DNA of 64,000 bases from Fibrobacter sp. UWH6 (lineage in GTDB: Bacteria; Fibrobacterota; Fibrobacteria; Fibrobacterales; Fibrobacteraceae). This document shows, piece after piece, positions 43,264 through 51,365 of the stretch; positions within the stretch are counted from its first letter, which is position 1; the number at the start of each line of letters is the position of its first letter. The position numbers and the translations under genes were made by a program. Under the pieces are notes generated by a model, which was not told where the DNA came from, ran no database searches, and saw only the letters and a list, made by a program, of their open reading frames with translations. The stretch spans positions 1 to 64,000 of the forward strand of contig NZ_FRAX01000015.1 of the NCBI RefSeq assembly GCF_900142465.1, in the 5' to 3' direction.

Positions 43264-43845
43264 ATGGCAGATTGTAACGAAAAGAAAGAAGCCCAGACTC
43301 CGGACATGATGAAGAAGGCCGAAGAATACTTGGCCAACAACCGTCGCATTTTCCTTTGGGGCGGCGTGGATGATGAAAGTGCCGAACGTATCGTGAAGCA
43401 GCTTCTTTACCTGGATTCCCTGAATCACGACGATATTACTCTTTATATCAACAGCCCCGGTGGCGTTATTTCTAGTGGTCTCGCTATTTATGACTGCATG
43501 AACGCCATCCAGAGCGATGTGGTTACCGTTTGCTGTGGCCAGGCTGCCTCTATGGGTGCCGTGTTGCTGACTTCCGGTGCCAAGGGCAAGCGCTATGCAT
43601 GGCCCAATGCCCGCATCATGATTCACCAGCCCCTGATCCACGGCGAAATCGTTGCCCCCGCAAGCGATATCCAGATTCAGGCCGAAGAAATGCTGCGCAT
43701 CCGTAACATCACCGGCAAGATTCTTGCAGAAACTTCTGGCCACACCATCGAAGAAATCGACCGCGATACAGAACGCGACAACTTCATGAGTGCCGAAGAG
43801 GCCAAGAAGTACGGCCTGGTTGATATCGTCGAAAGCAAGCTTTAA
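43264..43845 (+). CDS. clpP: ATP-dependent Clp protease proteolytic subunit
   Basis: A 193-residue ClpP serine peptidase. The catalytic triad is visible: S in GQAASMGAVLL, H in MIHQPL, and D in the later IDRDTERDNFMSAEEA stretch. The oxyanion region YINSPGGVISSGLAIYDCM is intact. It degrades proteins fed by ClpX or ClpA; no ATPase partner is adjacent. ATG 43264 is chosen over 43255 because AAAGGA touches the earlier ATG but is well spaced for the later one. ftsY follows after 21 bases. Confidence 0.96.
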   Translation: MADCNEKKEAQTPDMMKKAEEYLANNRRIFLWGGVDDESAERIVKQLLYLDSLNHDDITLYINSPGGVISSGLAIYDCMNAIQSDVVTVCCGQAASMGAVLLTSGAKGKRYAWPNARIMIHQPLIHGEIVAPASDIQIQAEEMLRIRNITGKILAETSGHTIEEIDRDTERDNFMSAEEAKKYGLVDIVESKL

Positions 43846-43866
43846 TTTATTGCCCGCGAGAAAACT

Positions 43867-44793
43867 ATGGGATTTTTTTCAGCCATTAAGAATGGTCTTG
43901 CCAAGACCCGCGACGCCCTGATCGGGGAGTTGAAGGGTATTGTTGGCGCCGGTAAGATTACCGACGACACCCTGGAAGATCTTGAAGAACATCTGATCAA
44001 GGCCGACGTTGGCGTGGAGGCGGCATTCCTCCTGACCGACGCCCTCCGCGAAAACGCCCTGGGCAAGTCCCTGACTACGGAGCAGGTCCTTGATATTATG
44101 CGTAACGAGGCGGAACGCCTTCTGAAGGATCCTCCCAAGTTCGAACTGAAGGGTAAGCCCCATGTGGTTCTGGTGATTGGCGTGAACGGCGCCGGAAAGA
44201 CCACGACCATCGGCAAGCTTGCGGCTCGTCTTATTGGCGAAGGCAAGAAGGTGATGATCGCTGCCTGCGATACCTTCCGTGCTGCTGCCATCGACCAGCT
44301 GGAAACCTGGGCCGAACGTTCCGGTGCGGAATTCGTGAAGCATCAGGAAGGCTCTGACCCGGCTGCGGTTGCCTATGACGCCTGCCAGGCTGCCCAGGCC
44401 CGCGGTTGCGACGTGGTTCTGATCGATACGGCTGGACGTCTGCACAATAAAGACTACCTGATGGAAGAACTGAAGAAGATTGTCCGCGTCATCAAGAAGG
44501 TAAATCCGGATATGCCCCACGACATGTGGCTAGTCATCGACGGCAATACCGGACAGAACACCATCAACCAGACCAAGATCTTCAACCAGAGTTTCCCGCT
44601 GACGGGCCTGGTGGTGACCAAGTTGGATGGTACTGCCCGCGGTGGCGCCGTGCTTTCTATCGCCAGCTCCCTGCAGATTCCTATCCGCTGGATTGGCATG
44701 GGCGAACGCATCGACCAGCTGGTGGAGTTCAACAAGCGTGAATACGTAGACGGACTCTTCGAAAACGCACTGGACGAAAAGAGCGAAGGCTAA
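43867..44793 (+). CDS. ftsY: signal recognition particle receptor FtsY
   Basis: A 308-residue SRP-type GTPase. The N domain (about 1-85) is followed by the G domain with G1 GVNGAGKTTTIGKL near 108, the insertion-box region DTFRAAAIDQL, DTAGR, TKLDGTARGG and GMGERIDQL. It lacks the long acidic A domain of E. coli FtsY, as in many other phyla. With SRP it brings ribosomes making membrane proteins to SecYEG. Its stop overlaps the next start (TAATG), so it heads a coupled run with a lipoprotein, a thioredoxin-like protein and a glycosyltransferase. Confidence 0.96.
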   Translation: MGFFSAIKNGLAKTRDALIGELKGIVGAGKITDDTLEDLEEHLIKADVGVEAAFLLTDALRENALGKSLTTEQVLDIMRNEAERLLKDPPKFELKGKPHVVLVIGVNGAGKTTTIGKLAARLIGEGKKVMIAACDTFRAAAIDQLETWAERSGAEFVKHQEGSDPAAVAYDACQAAQARGCDVVLIDTAGRLHNKDYLMEELKKIVRVIKKVNPDMPHDMWLVIDGNTGQNTINQTKIFNQSFPLTGLVVTKLDGTARGGAVLSIASSLQIPIRWIGMGERIDQLVEFNKREYVDGLFENALDEKSEG

Positions 44794-45266
44794 TGTTTTT
44801 GTCTTGCAAAAAAGCATGTTTTGAGGAGGGGCGTCTTGCCGCCCCTTCTTTTGCGTTTTTTGCTAGGCGCCTTGGCGCCGTTGTTTTATTGTTTGCGTTA
44901 CCCTTTCTGACGTCATGCCAAAAAGAAGAATCGTATAATTCGAATTTTGTGGACGCCTTTGTGGAAATGCGCGTGGTGGAAATGACGTTTGGGGCAGATT
45001 CTCCGTCGGCCCGTATTCTGCGTCAGGAAATCATCAAGAAGCATGGCTATACCCGCGAACAGTTCCTGGCCGAGACCGAAAAACTGCTGGACGATGAAAG
45101 GCAGTGGGTCGTATTCCAGAAGGCCGTGGTGGCTCAGTTAGACACTTTGTTGGCGGACCGCAAGGAAGATAATGTCAGGGCTTCCAAATCGGTTCCCCAT
45201 TCTCCTCCGGTTAAGCCCGCGAATCCTATGCTTCAGCAAAGGAAGCCTAAGGGAGGTGATGACTGA
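44793..45266 (+). CDS. small lipoprotein, DUF4296-like
   Basis: A 157-residue protein with a membrane/signal segment (AVVLLFALPFLTSC) ending in a lipobox cysteine. The mature part has a helical domain (ILRQEIIKKHGYTREQFLAE) in which a hydrophobic ILR-x(4)-KxHGYTREQF pattern resembles DUF4296 lipoproteins of Bacteroidota, a weak match. The C-terminus is lysine and proline-rich. It is coupled to ftsY upstream by TAATG and to the thioredoxin-like gene downstream by TGATG. Confidence 0.7.
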   Translation: MFLSCKKACFEEGRLAAPSFAFFARRLGAVVLLFALPFLTSCQKEESYNSNFVDAFVEMRVVEMTFGADSPSARILRQEIIKKHGYTREQFLAETEKLLDDERQWVVFQKAVVAQLDTLLADRKEDNVRASKSVPHSPPVKPANPMLQQRKPKGGDD

Positions 45267-45730
45267 TGCGACTCCTGTTCTTGATCTTGTTTGCTGCGGT
45301 CTGCGCCTTTGCCGACCCGCAGGAACCTAAGAGCCTGGTCCATTGGATGGGGTACAGCGAGGCCTTCGCGCTGGCTAAGTCCAAACCCAAGCTGGTGTTC
45401 GTGGACTTATATGCGGACTGGTGCGTTCCCTGTCGTGTCATGGACAAGAACGTGTATATGAATCCTATGGTGGCTGATGCGCTGAACCGGTACTTCTACC
45501 CGGTGAAGCTTGATGCGGATTCCCAGGATTCCATTATGTGCGACGGTCAGAAGAATACCGTGCAACGTTGTTATTTTGATGTGTGGGAGCTGAACGCATT
45601 GCCCGCCTTTGTGTTGGTGGCTCCGAAAGGCATGAGCATTCTGACGGTGACGGATTCCATGTCGCCCCAGGAGATGCTTGAATTGCTCCTCAAGTTTCTA
45701 GAAAAAGAAAAGGAATGGATATCCCGATGA
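45266..45730 (+). CDS. exported thioredoxin-fold protein
   Basis: A 154-residue protein with a signal peptide (LLFLILFAAVCAFA) and a thioredoxin fold of the DsbD-gamma/thioredoxin_7 kind: LVFVDLYADWCVPCRVMDKN holds the CxxC pair near 52-56 and WELNALPAFVLVAPKG the cis-proline. It should act as an envelope thiol-disulfide reductant or heme/metal-thiol carrier; its partner is unknown. It overlaps the genes on both sides (TGATG before, ATGA after), so it is one of a tightly coupled group. Confidence 0.88.
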   Translation: MRLLFLILFAAVCAFADPQEPKSLVHWMGYSEAFALAKSKPKLVFVDLYADWCVPCRVMDKNVYMNPMVADALNRYFYPVKLDADSQDSIMCDGQKNTVQRCYFDVWELNALPAFVLVAPKGMSILTVTDSMSPQEMLELLLKFLEKEKEWISR

Positions 45731-46896
45731 GCGAATTGATGGGTGAAGATTTCCTCTTTGGTGTTCAGATTGTCTTTTGGACGATGCTGGTGCTGTTGAT
45801 CCACTGCTATCTGCTGTTCCCTGTAACGCTTCCTTTTGTCAGCGAGCTTTTCAAGCGCAAGAAGTCCTGCGATGCCTCTGACGGTGAGCTGCCTACGGTG
45901 TCTATCCTGATTTCTGCCTACAACGAAGAGGCTGTTATCGAACGCAAGATCCAGAACATTCTTGAGATTGATTACCCCAAGGAAAAGCTGGAAGTTCTGA
46001 TCGGCGATGACGGTTCTGCGGACCGCACTGCAGAAATTGTCGCCCGCTATGCCGACCAGGGAATCACTTTGGTGAAGGCTCCCAAGAATGCAGGCAAGGC
46101 CGCCATGCTGAACCGTCTTAACGGAATCGCCAAGAATGACATCCTCTTGCTTTGCGATGCCAACACCATGTTTTTCCCTAACGTAGTCCGTAAACTTGTC
46201 CGCGCCTTCCAGGATGAAAAGATCGGCTGCGCCTGCGGTCACCTGATTCTTTCTGACAAGAGCGGAAGCGTTCTTGGCCGCGGCGAAAGCTCCTACTGGG
46301 ATCTGGAATCTGAAATCAAGAAGTTCGAAGGTGTGCTGGACCGTCTGATTGGCGGCAACGGCGCTCTCTATGCCATCCGCCGTAAACTTTATACGGAACT
46401 GCCGGTGAAGAAGAGCGTCATGGATGACTTCTTTATTGCCACCAAGGTCTTGCAGAAGGGTTACTATTGCACCTTCGTTTCTAGTGCTATCGGCACGGAA
46501 CAGACCTCCAAGGAATCTACAGGTGAATACCGCCGCAAGGTCCGTATCGGCCGCGCCAATTTCAACTTCCTGTTCTCCTACTTGCCTTTGCTGAACCCGT
46601 TCCGACCCCTGACCGCCTACCTCTTCTTTTCTCATAAAATTCTGCGTTGGTTCTCTGCGCACATCTTTATCTTGCTGTTTATCTCCAACGTTCTTCTGCT
46701 GACCAGCGGCCTGGTGTACCAGATTTTCTTTGGTGCCTTTGTCCTTGGACTTCTTGTGGCGATCTTCAAGATTGTTCCTAGCGGATACTATTTCCTCTTG
46801 ATGAACTTCGCCATGCTTAAGGGATTCTTTATGGCCTTTGGTCGCGAGAAAAGTGGCGGCTGGGCACGCGAAGCCCGAAGCGATGATGAAGCCTAG
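45727..46896 (+). CDS. membrane glycosyltransferase family 2
   Basis: A 389-residue processive-type GT2 enzyme. An N-terminal span (about 10-35) precedes the GT-A domain (about 55-290): VSILISAYNEEAVIE, IGDDGSADRT, LLCDANTMF as DxD-like site, GGNGALYAIRRKL, and the acceptor/catalytic DDFFIATKV, with RRKVRIGRAN in place of QxxRW. Three or four membrane spans follow. It resembles poly-N-acetylglucosamine and hyaluronan-type synthases, so it may make a surface polysaccharide. ATG 45727 overlapping the previous stop (ATGA) is preferred to 45715. Confidence 0.88.
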   Translation: MSELMGEDFLFGVQIVFWTMLVLLIHCYLLFPVTLPFVSELFKRKKSCDASDGELPTVSILISAYNEEAVIERKIQNILEIDYPKEKLEVLIGDDGSADRTAEIVARYADQGITLVKAPKNAGKAAMLNRLNGIAKNDILLLCDANTMFFPNVVRKLVRAFQDEKIGCACGHLILSDKSGSVLGRGESSYWDLESEIKKFEGVLDRLIGGNGALYAIRRKLYTELPVKKSVMDDFFIATKVLQKGYYCTFVSSAIGTEQTSKESTGEYRRKVRIGRANFNFLFSYLPLLNPFRPLTAYLFFSHKILRWFSAHIFILLFISNVLLLTSGLVYQIFFGAFVLGLLVAIFKIVPSGYYFLLMNFAMLKGFFMAFGREKSGGWAREARSDDEA

Positions 46897-46952
46897 TTTT
46901 TTGTGGAATCGCTAGATCGGAACGTCTGATTTTAAAACGAGAAGGAATTTGT

Positions 46953-47423
46953 ATGAAACGTCTGCTTGCGAGTCTTGCCTTGGCGCTCACACTGGTTGCC
47001 GGATTTGGCGTAACTCCTGCCCGAGCCTTTACCATGGATGTGCAGGGCGGTGTGGTAAACGCCTGGAGCGACATTACCAGCTTTAACCTGAACATTTACG
47101 GCCATTTCTGGTTCCCCATCGATCAGATGCTTTTTGTGGGTGTCGGTAGCGGCTATCAGGAACTGGACAATGTGTCCCTTGTGCCGATTGCGGCCAGTGC
47201 CTGGGTGCGCTTGCCTATTGGCAGTCAGATGCTTCCTGTGGCAACGGGCGATTGGGGCTACCTGATCGGATCGGACCATCAGATGTTCTGGCGCGCAGGG
47301 GGCGGCGTTGACATCAAGAATGGGGATTATTCCTCTATCATGCTGATGGGCGGCTACCAATTCCTGGAACACGACGGCCACGGATACGTTTACGTGCAAG
47401 CAGGAATTTTAGTTGAACTGTAA
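46953..47423 (+). CDS. small outer-membrane-like beta protein
   Basis: A 156-residue protein with a clear signal peptide (LLASLALALTLVAGFG...ARA) and a good ribosome site (GAGAAGGA). The mature part has alternating hydrophobic stretches and glycine/aromatic turns (FNLNIYGHFWFPIDQM, MLFVGVGSGYQEL, YVYVQAGILVEL), typical of a small eight-strand barrel. No family recognised. It stands alone, with a terminator behind it. Confidence 0.75.
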   Translation: MKRLLASLALALTLVAGFGVTPARAFTMDVQGGVVNAWSDITSFNLNIYGHFWFPIDQMLFVGVGSGYQELDNVSLVPIAASAWVRLPIGSQMLPVATGDWGYLIGSDHQMFWRAGGGVDIKNGDYSSIMLMGGYQFLEHDGHGYVYVQAGILVEL

Positions 47424-47458
47424 GCTGCGCTCCGCTAATCGGTAACGTTATTGCATTT

Positions 47459-47490
47459 AAAAAAGGGCTCCCGTGGGGGAGTCCTTTTTA
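47459..47490 (+). terminator. intrinsic terminator
   Basis: AAAAAGGGCTCCC and GGGAGTCCTTTTT pair with one mismatch around a GTGG loop and end in a T-run, 40 bases after the barrel gene. Confidence 0.8.
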
Positions 47491-47584
47491 AGTTTATAAA
47501 TGCGTGTGAAAAATTGCACTATTGTAAACAACTTAAGAAAAATTGTGCTATATTCTTTGTGCCAAATGATAAGGAGAACAAAGA

Positions 47585-47981
47585 ATGAAAAAAATAATTT
47601 ACTCTATTATGGCGTTATTGTGGTTATGATAGATATGAAAATTTTTCATGTGCAAAAACTTCCCATGGAACTGACCTGGACAAATGTTGTGATACGGAAG
47701 ATATTACTGTAAGATGTAAAATTACACCTTTTGTGGAATTTTCAACGGGGGACAGTCCTTCAAATCCGAATGAAGATTTAACTGGTTATAACCCGAATGC
47801 TAATACGCAATTGACTGGGAACGAAAAGAATACGAATTTTACTAAAGCATCTGAATACGGAGTGATTGGATTGCATTATGTAAAACATAAAGATTTGGAA
47901 TTTAAGGCTAAAACAAGCAAGAATTTAACAAGCGAAACTCGTAAAGCGGTTGTTTCAAAGTATACTCTTTCTTATCGCTGA
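47585..47981 (+). pseudogene. frameshifted small lipoprotein gene
   Basis: A strong ribosome site (AAGGAGAACAAAGA) precedes ATG 47585, which encodes MKKIIYSIMALLWL and then stops at 47627. A second frame is open from about 47598 to the stop at 47981 and continues sensibly: CGYDRYENFSCAKTSHG, DLDKCCDTEDITVRCKI, and further. A +1 shift near 47618 would join them, giving a signal peptide with lipobox LCG and a cysteine-rich mature part of about 115 residues. The region is clearly AT-richer than its neighbours. Either a recent mutation or a sequencing error explains it. Family unknown. Confidence 0.6.
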
Positions 47982-48005
47982 ATAATGTTGTGCTGGTGAG
48001 ACTCT

Positions 48006-48317
48006 ATGATGAAACCTATACAGATCTATTTTATGCTTTTGGTAGTTCTTTTTTTTCAAGGAATCTGCCTTGCGCAATTAATTAAAGTCGCTCCAAAAGA
48101 GGCTTCCGTGAAGTCGGATTCGTTGTCCGTAAATCTGTCTGGATTTTCTGATACGATAAAAGAATTTGTTTTTGATAGTTCTACGGTTATGGCTAATCAG
48201 CCCAAAAATGAAGCGAACTTATTACTACGCATGGGAATATGCGCGGCTTCGGCTTTTGCGTACAGGCCAGGAGGTACTCCAGCATTGTGTAACATAGTTC
48301 CGTCTTTAAAGCGTTAG
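48006..48317 (+). CDS. small secreted hypothetical protein
   Basis: A 103-residue protein with an N-terminal signal peptide (YFMLLVVLFFQGICLAQ). The rest has no recognisable domain; two cysteines near the end (GICAASAF, ALCNIV) could form a disulfide. Codon use is AT-rich like the broken gene before it. It lies 24 bases after that gene, so both may come from one transcript or one acquired segment. Its stop is 26 bases before the next start. Confidence 0.6.
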   Translation: MMKPIQIYFMLLVVLFFQGICLAQLIKVAPKEASVKSDSLSVNLSGFSDTIKEFVFDSSTVMANQPKNEANLLLRMGICAASAFAYRPGGTPALCNIVPSLKR

Positions 48318-48343
48318 TGGAAAAAATGAATAGGAGGTTGTTT

Positions 48344-48865
48344 ATGAGGAAACTTGTTTTCTTGCTATCGGTTCTTGCCAGTTTGAGTTTTGCCGGGATT
48401 GAGGCTTCTCTCGGTTTTGGGCCTTATCATGGAATAGTCGGTGTCGGGTACACCATGATGGATGATCATTTTTCTGCGAACATCCACTTGTCGAACTTTA
48501 GCACCGATTATGATTTTTTGGGTGGAATGGGTGTCGCCTATCGTTTCAGTGGACTGTCCGGCGCCTATGTATTCCATTCCTCCGATTGGATGACCGGTGA
48601 AGTGGAGGGCTTTAGGATTAGGTTGGAAGATGGTGAATTTGCCGATGTGGAGGAAACCTGCAGAAGGTTTGACTACTGGCGTCTGGTTTTCGGCCTGGGT
48701 TTTCAGTACCTGATAACAAAGCATCTGGGAGCCTATGTTGAAGTTGGGTTCCAGTTCCTTGCTGGAGATGGCGGCTACTATACAAATTTTGACGAGCTTT
48801 ATGGCAGACTCGATAATGATAAACTTGTTTTCCCCGTGGGTCTAGGTATCGTTGCTGACTTTTAA
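48344..48865 (+). CDS. outer-membrane-like beta-barrel protein
   Basis: A 173-residue protein with signal peptide (LVFLLSVLASLSFAG) and short alternating strands (GIVGVGYTMMDDHFSANIHL, GLGFQYLITKHLGAYVEVGF, VFPVGLGIVADF), ending in an aromatic residue as barrels do. No family recognised. ATG 48344 is chosen because AGGAGG lies seven bases ahead; an in-frame GTG at 48317 would overlap the previous stop. A terminator follows. Confidence 0.75.
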   Translation: MRKLVFLLSVLASLSFAGIEASLGFGPYHGIVGVGYTMMDDHFSANIHLSNFSTDYDFLGGMGVAYRFSGLSGAYVFHSSDWMTGEVEGFRIRLEDGEFADVEETCRRFDYWRLVFGLGFQYLITKHLGAYVEVGFQFLAGDGGYYTNFDELYGRLDNDKLVFPVGLGIVADF

Positions 48866-48866
48866 A

Positions 48867-48897
48867 AAAAAGACTCCAGTTTAACTGGAGCCTTTTC
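48867..48897 (+). terminator. intrinsic terminator
   Basis: CTCCAGTT-TAACTGGAG stem flanked by A8 on the left and CCTTTTCTAT on the right, between converging genes. Confidence 0.8.
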
Positions 48898-48899
48898 TA

Positions 48900-48947
48900 T
48901 GCGGCCTGGCGCCTGATACCTGATACCTAAATCCTGACGCCTGAATT
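48900..48947. repeat. repeat island C: CCTGATACCTG words
   Basis: This short non-coding gap is made of near-identical words: CGCCTGATACCTGATACCT, then AAATCCTGACGCCTGAAT. Related words (CATACCTCATACCTGAAGCCTG) occur in island D at 52397-52420. It lies exactly at the 3' end of the GH5 gene. Confidence 0.7.
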
Positions 48948-50021
48948 CTAGCCCTTTGCCAGCAGTTCCATGAGTTCGCTGTCGAGGCGTTCCGGATTGT
49001 TGTACTGGGCCAGGTTGTTGTGCAGGGATTCGCCCTTGGATACGATACCGAAGTCCAGGTTCTTGTAGTTCCAGTAGCTGTAGCCGACATCTGCGTCACG
49101 GAGGATTTCCATGAAGTCGCGCATCCAGGCCATCTGATACTGACGGGGCACCTGGACGTAGACGCCGAATTCGTTACAGGCGACGGGCAGGTCGTACTTG
49201 GCGCGGAAATCCAGAGCGTTCTGGATGCTTGCCTGCAGGCGGGCCTTGTCCCATTTGCCATATTCAACGTCGAGGCGGGTGCAACCGTCATCGACAGGGG
49301 CGGCATAGTCACCGGGCCAGGGGCGTTCCATGTGGAAGAACGGGTCCTTGATCCATGCGGCACCCTGGTGAGTGAATGTCACCGGAGTGTAGGTATGGAA
49401 GCTATAGATAGCGTTGTCGTCGTCCAGCGGAGTCAGGTACTGGAATTCGCGGGCGCTGTTCCACTTGTTGGCACCGACCACGATGGTGTTCTTGGGGGCG
49501 TGCTTACGGATGGTCCAGAAGATTTCATCCTTCACCTTGTCCCAGACCTTGGAGTCGCCTGCTGCAGGTTCGTTCAGCAGTTCCATCATGACGCGGGATT
49601 CACCGCTGTAGCGTTCTGCCAGATAAGACCAGACCTTGTTGGTGTCCTTGCGGGCGTCGGCGCTGACAAAGAAAGCCTGTTCTTCGTAGCTGGCCAGGTG
49701 GAAGTCATGGCCGGGGCACTTGTGCAGGTCCAGGATGACATCCAGGTCTGCAGCCTGGATTTCCTTGAGGGCCTTGTCCAGCAGGGCGAACATTTCTTCG
49801 TTGGGCTTCAGTTCTTCGCCGTCGAACATGTTGAAATAGTCCACCGGCAGACGGACGTGGTTGAACCCAGCATTGCGGATGCGCTTGAAATCTTCCACAC
49901 CGAGGAAGGTCTTTACGTGTTGGATGATCCCAGGGAAACCCACGGGATCTTTTTCCTGGATGCAGTCTACCTGACTGAACCAGCCGCCCAAATTAACTCC
50001 CCGCAGTCTTTCTTTAATCAT
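48948..50021 (-). CDS. glycoside hydrolase family 5 enzyme
   Basis: A 357-residue GH5 (cellulase family) domain with no signal peptide, so it appears cytoplasmic. Motifs: GVNLGGWF at the N-terminus, NHVRLPVDYFN, DVILDLHKCPGHDF, acid/base E in MMELLNEPAAGD near 147, FHTYTPVTFTHQG, and the nucleophile E in VACNEFGVYVQ near 283. The pattern GVNLGGW and length suggest a beta-1,3- or beta-1,4-glucan-acting member. Lack of export suggests action on imported oligosaccharides or an internal glucan. Its 3' end meets repeat island C; a small gene precedes it. Confidence 0.9.
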   Translation of the reverse strand: MIKERLRGVNLGGWFSQVDCIQEKDPVGFPGIIQHVKTFLGVEDFKRIRNAGFNHVRLPVDYFNMFDGEELKPNEEMFALLDKALKEIQAADLDVILDLHKCPGHDFHLASYEEQAFFVSADARKDTNKVWSYLAERYSGESRVMMELLNEPAAGDSKVWDKVKDEIFWTIRKHAPKNTIVVGANKWNSAREFQYLTPLDDDNAIYSFHTYTPVTFTHQGAAWIKDPFFHMERPWPGDYAAPVDDGCTRLDVEYGKWDKARLQASIQNALDFRAKYDLPVACNEFGVYVQVPRQYQMAWMRDFMEILRDADVGYSYWNYKNLDFGIVSKGESLHNNLAQYNNPERLDSELMELLAKG

Positions 50022-50075
50022 GTTACCATCCCATTTAAGTTGAGGCCGTCGGAATTGACGGCCGATTGAGAAACT

Positions 50076-50366
50076 TTACTCGTTAACGATATTCAGGTCT
50101 TCGTCTGCAATGTTCAGACCGAGAACTACTTCCATGTCGTCGGGAAGTCCGTTAAAGTCAACGATCAGGCCAACCTTCTTTTCGTCGTCCTTCTGCTTTT
50201 CGAACAGGGCGACATCATAAATCTTCATCTTTACCACAGCTTCCTGGGTAACGGGAATTTCGATGGTCATCCCCTTGCTGATGGGGCCTTCAATAATCTT
50301 ACCCTTGAACACCAGAGTATTCTGGTCTTCGCCAAGGGAGGTTTTCTTTACGTGAAATACAGCCAT
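50076..50366 (-). CDS. small beta-rich protein resembling EF-Tu domain II
   Basis: A 96-residue cytoplasmic protein without membrane segments. Its run GKIIEGPISKGMTIEIPV followed by MKIYDVALFEK and LGLNIADEDLNIV recalls the beta-barrel domain II of translation GTPases (VxGRVexGxIkvGd). It has no G domain. The match is by eye and may be only a fold analogy. It lies 54 bases before the GH5 gene on the same strand and could be co-transcribed. Function unknown. Confidence 0.65.
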   Translation of the reverse strand: MAVFHVKKTSLGEDQNTLVFKGKIIEGPISKGMTIEIPVTQEAVVKMKIYDVALFEKQKDDEKKVGLIVDFNGLPDDMEVVLGLNIADEDLNIVNE

Positions 50367-50456
50367 TGTACTTTAGCCACTATTTATACTTCAGTTAATC
50401 CTCAGTTTATTAAATCCAGCCTGTTGTAAGGCTTTGGGAAAAGTTAATTTTTTTAT

Positions 50457-51281
50457 ATGACTTTGCGAGTAGGACGAATTCCTTTTTTGGTCTGTGCACC
50501 CTTTTTTCACGACTTTTTGGGCCGCGAATCCGAATTTGGCGATGTAGATTTTGTGGATGGGCCACCTAGCGCCCATTGTGCGGGTCTAAAAGATGGATCT
50601 ATCCACCTTTCCCCGGCATCTTCCATTACTTTTGCCCAGAAACCGGGGGCTTTTGTGCTGTCTCCGACGCTCTGCACTTCCTGCTCCTTTGAAGTCCGTT
50701 CCGTTAAGTTGTTTTCAAATCTGCCGGTCCAGGAACTGTCGGGGAAGCGGGTGCGTATGACAGCCCAGAGCAAGACGTCCGTGACGCTTTTGCGGATCTT
50801 GCTGGAGACTCGCTTCGGTCTGCGTCCTGATTATGTGGATGGGGCGTATCAGCCTGGGGATGACGCCTGCCTGCTTATTGGCGATCAGGCCCTTGAAGAA
50901 AATGAACGTCGCCGGTTCGCCTACAGTTACGACCTTGGAACCTTGTGGCAGGACTGGCAGAAATTGCCCTTCGTCTTTGGCGCCTGGATTATTGCCAAGG
51001 AGGCTTTGTCCGACGAACTGCGCCCGACTCTCCTGCGGTACATGGATGCGACCAGGAACAGTATCGAAACATTTAGCGCTAGGCCTTCTGCGGCCCTAGA
51101 TAAATGGCTTGCCCGTTATCCTGTCAACTTGCCCCGCCCCGTTATTGAAAGTTACTACTCGGCCCTGGATTACCGTTTTACCGAGGAACGCAAGGAGTCC
51201 CTGAACCTTTTCTTTAGGTATGCCGCAGATTTGGGGCTTGTTCAGGCCGCTCCGGTATTGGAATTTTTACAAGAACGGTGA
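50457..51281 (+). CDS. mqnA: MqnA-like menaquinone (futalosine pathway) protein
   Basis: A 274-residue protein with the periplasmic-binding-protein-like fold of MqnA/MqnD: LRVGRIPFLVCAPFFHDF at the start, SAHCAGLKDGSIHLSPASSIT, LSGKRVRMTAQSKTSVTLLRIL, and LPFVFGAWIIAKEAL. MqnA is chorismate dehydratase, the first step of the futalosine route to menaquinone, the quinone that serves fumarate reduction in this type of organism. MqnD or a riboflavin/solute-binding relative cannot be excluded. No other mqn gene lies in the window. The start follows an AT-rich leader. Confidence 0.7.
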   Translation: MTLRVGRIPFLVCAPFFHDFLGRESEFGDVDFVDGPPSAHCAGLKDGSIHLSPASSITFAQKPGAFVLSPTLCTSCSFEVRSVKLFSNLPVQELSGKRVRMTAQSKTSVTLLRILLETRFGLRPDYVDGAYQPGDDACLLIGDQALEENERRRFAYSYDLGTLWQDWQKLPFVFGAWIIAKEALSDELRPTLLRYMDATRNSIETFSARPSAALDKWLARYPVNLPRPVIESYYSALDYRFTEERKESLNLFFRYAADLGLVQAAPVLEFLQER

Positions 51282-51365
51282 TGACTTTGGTCCCTTGAAA
51301 ATCTATTTTTAGTATGTCTCTGTTGGTGTGTGTGTAAAAGGTTAAGAGACAAAGATAGGGATAAA

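Noticed and set aside
49020-50069. A 349-residue plus-strand frame opposite the GH5 gene
   Set aside because: GH5 catalytic motifs are clear on the minus strand; the plus frame has only valine/glycine-rich composition typical of antisense.
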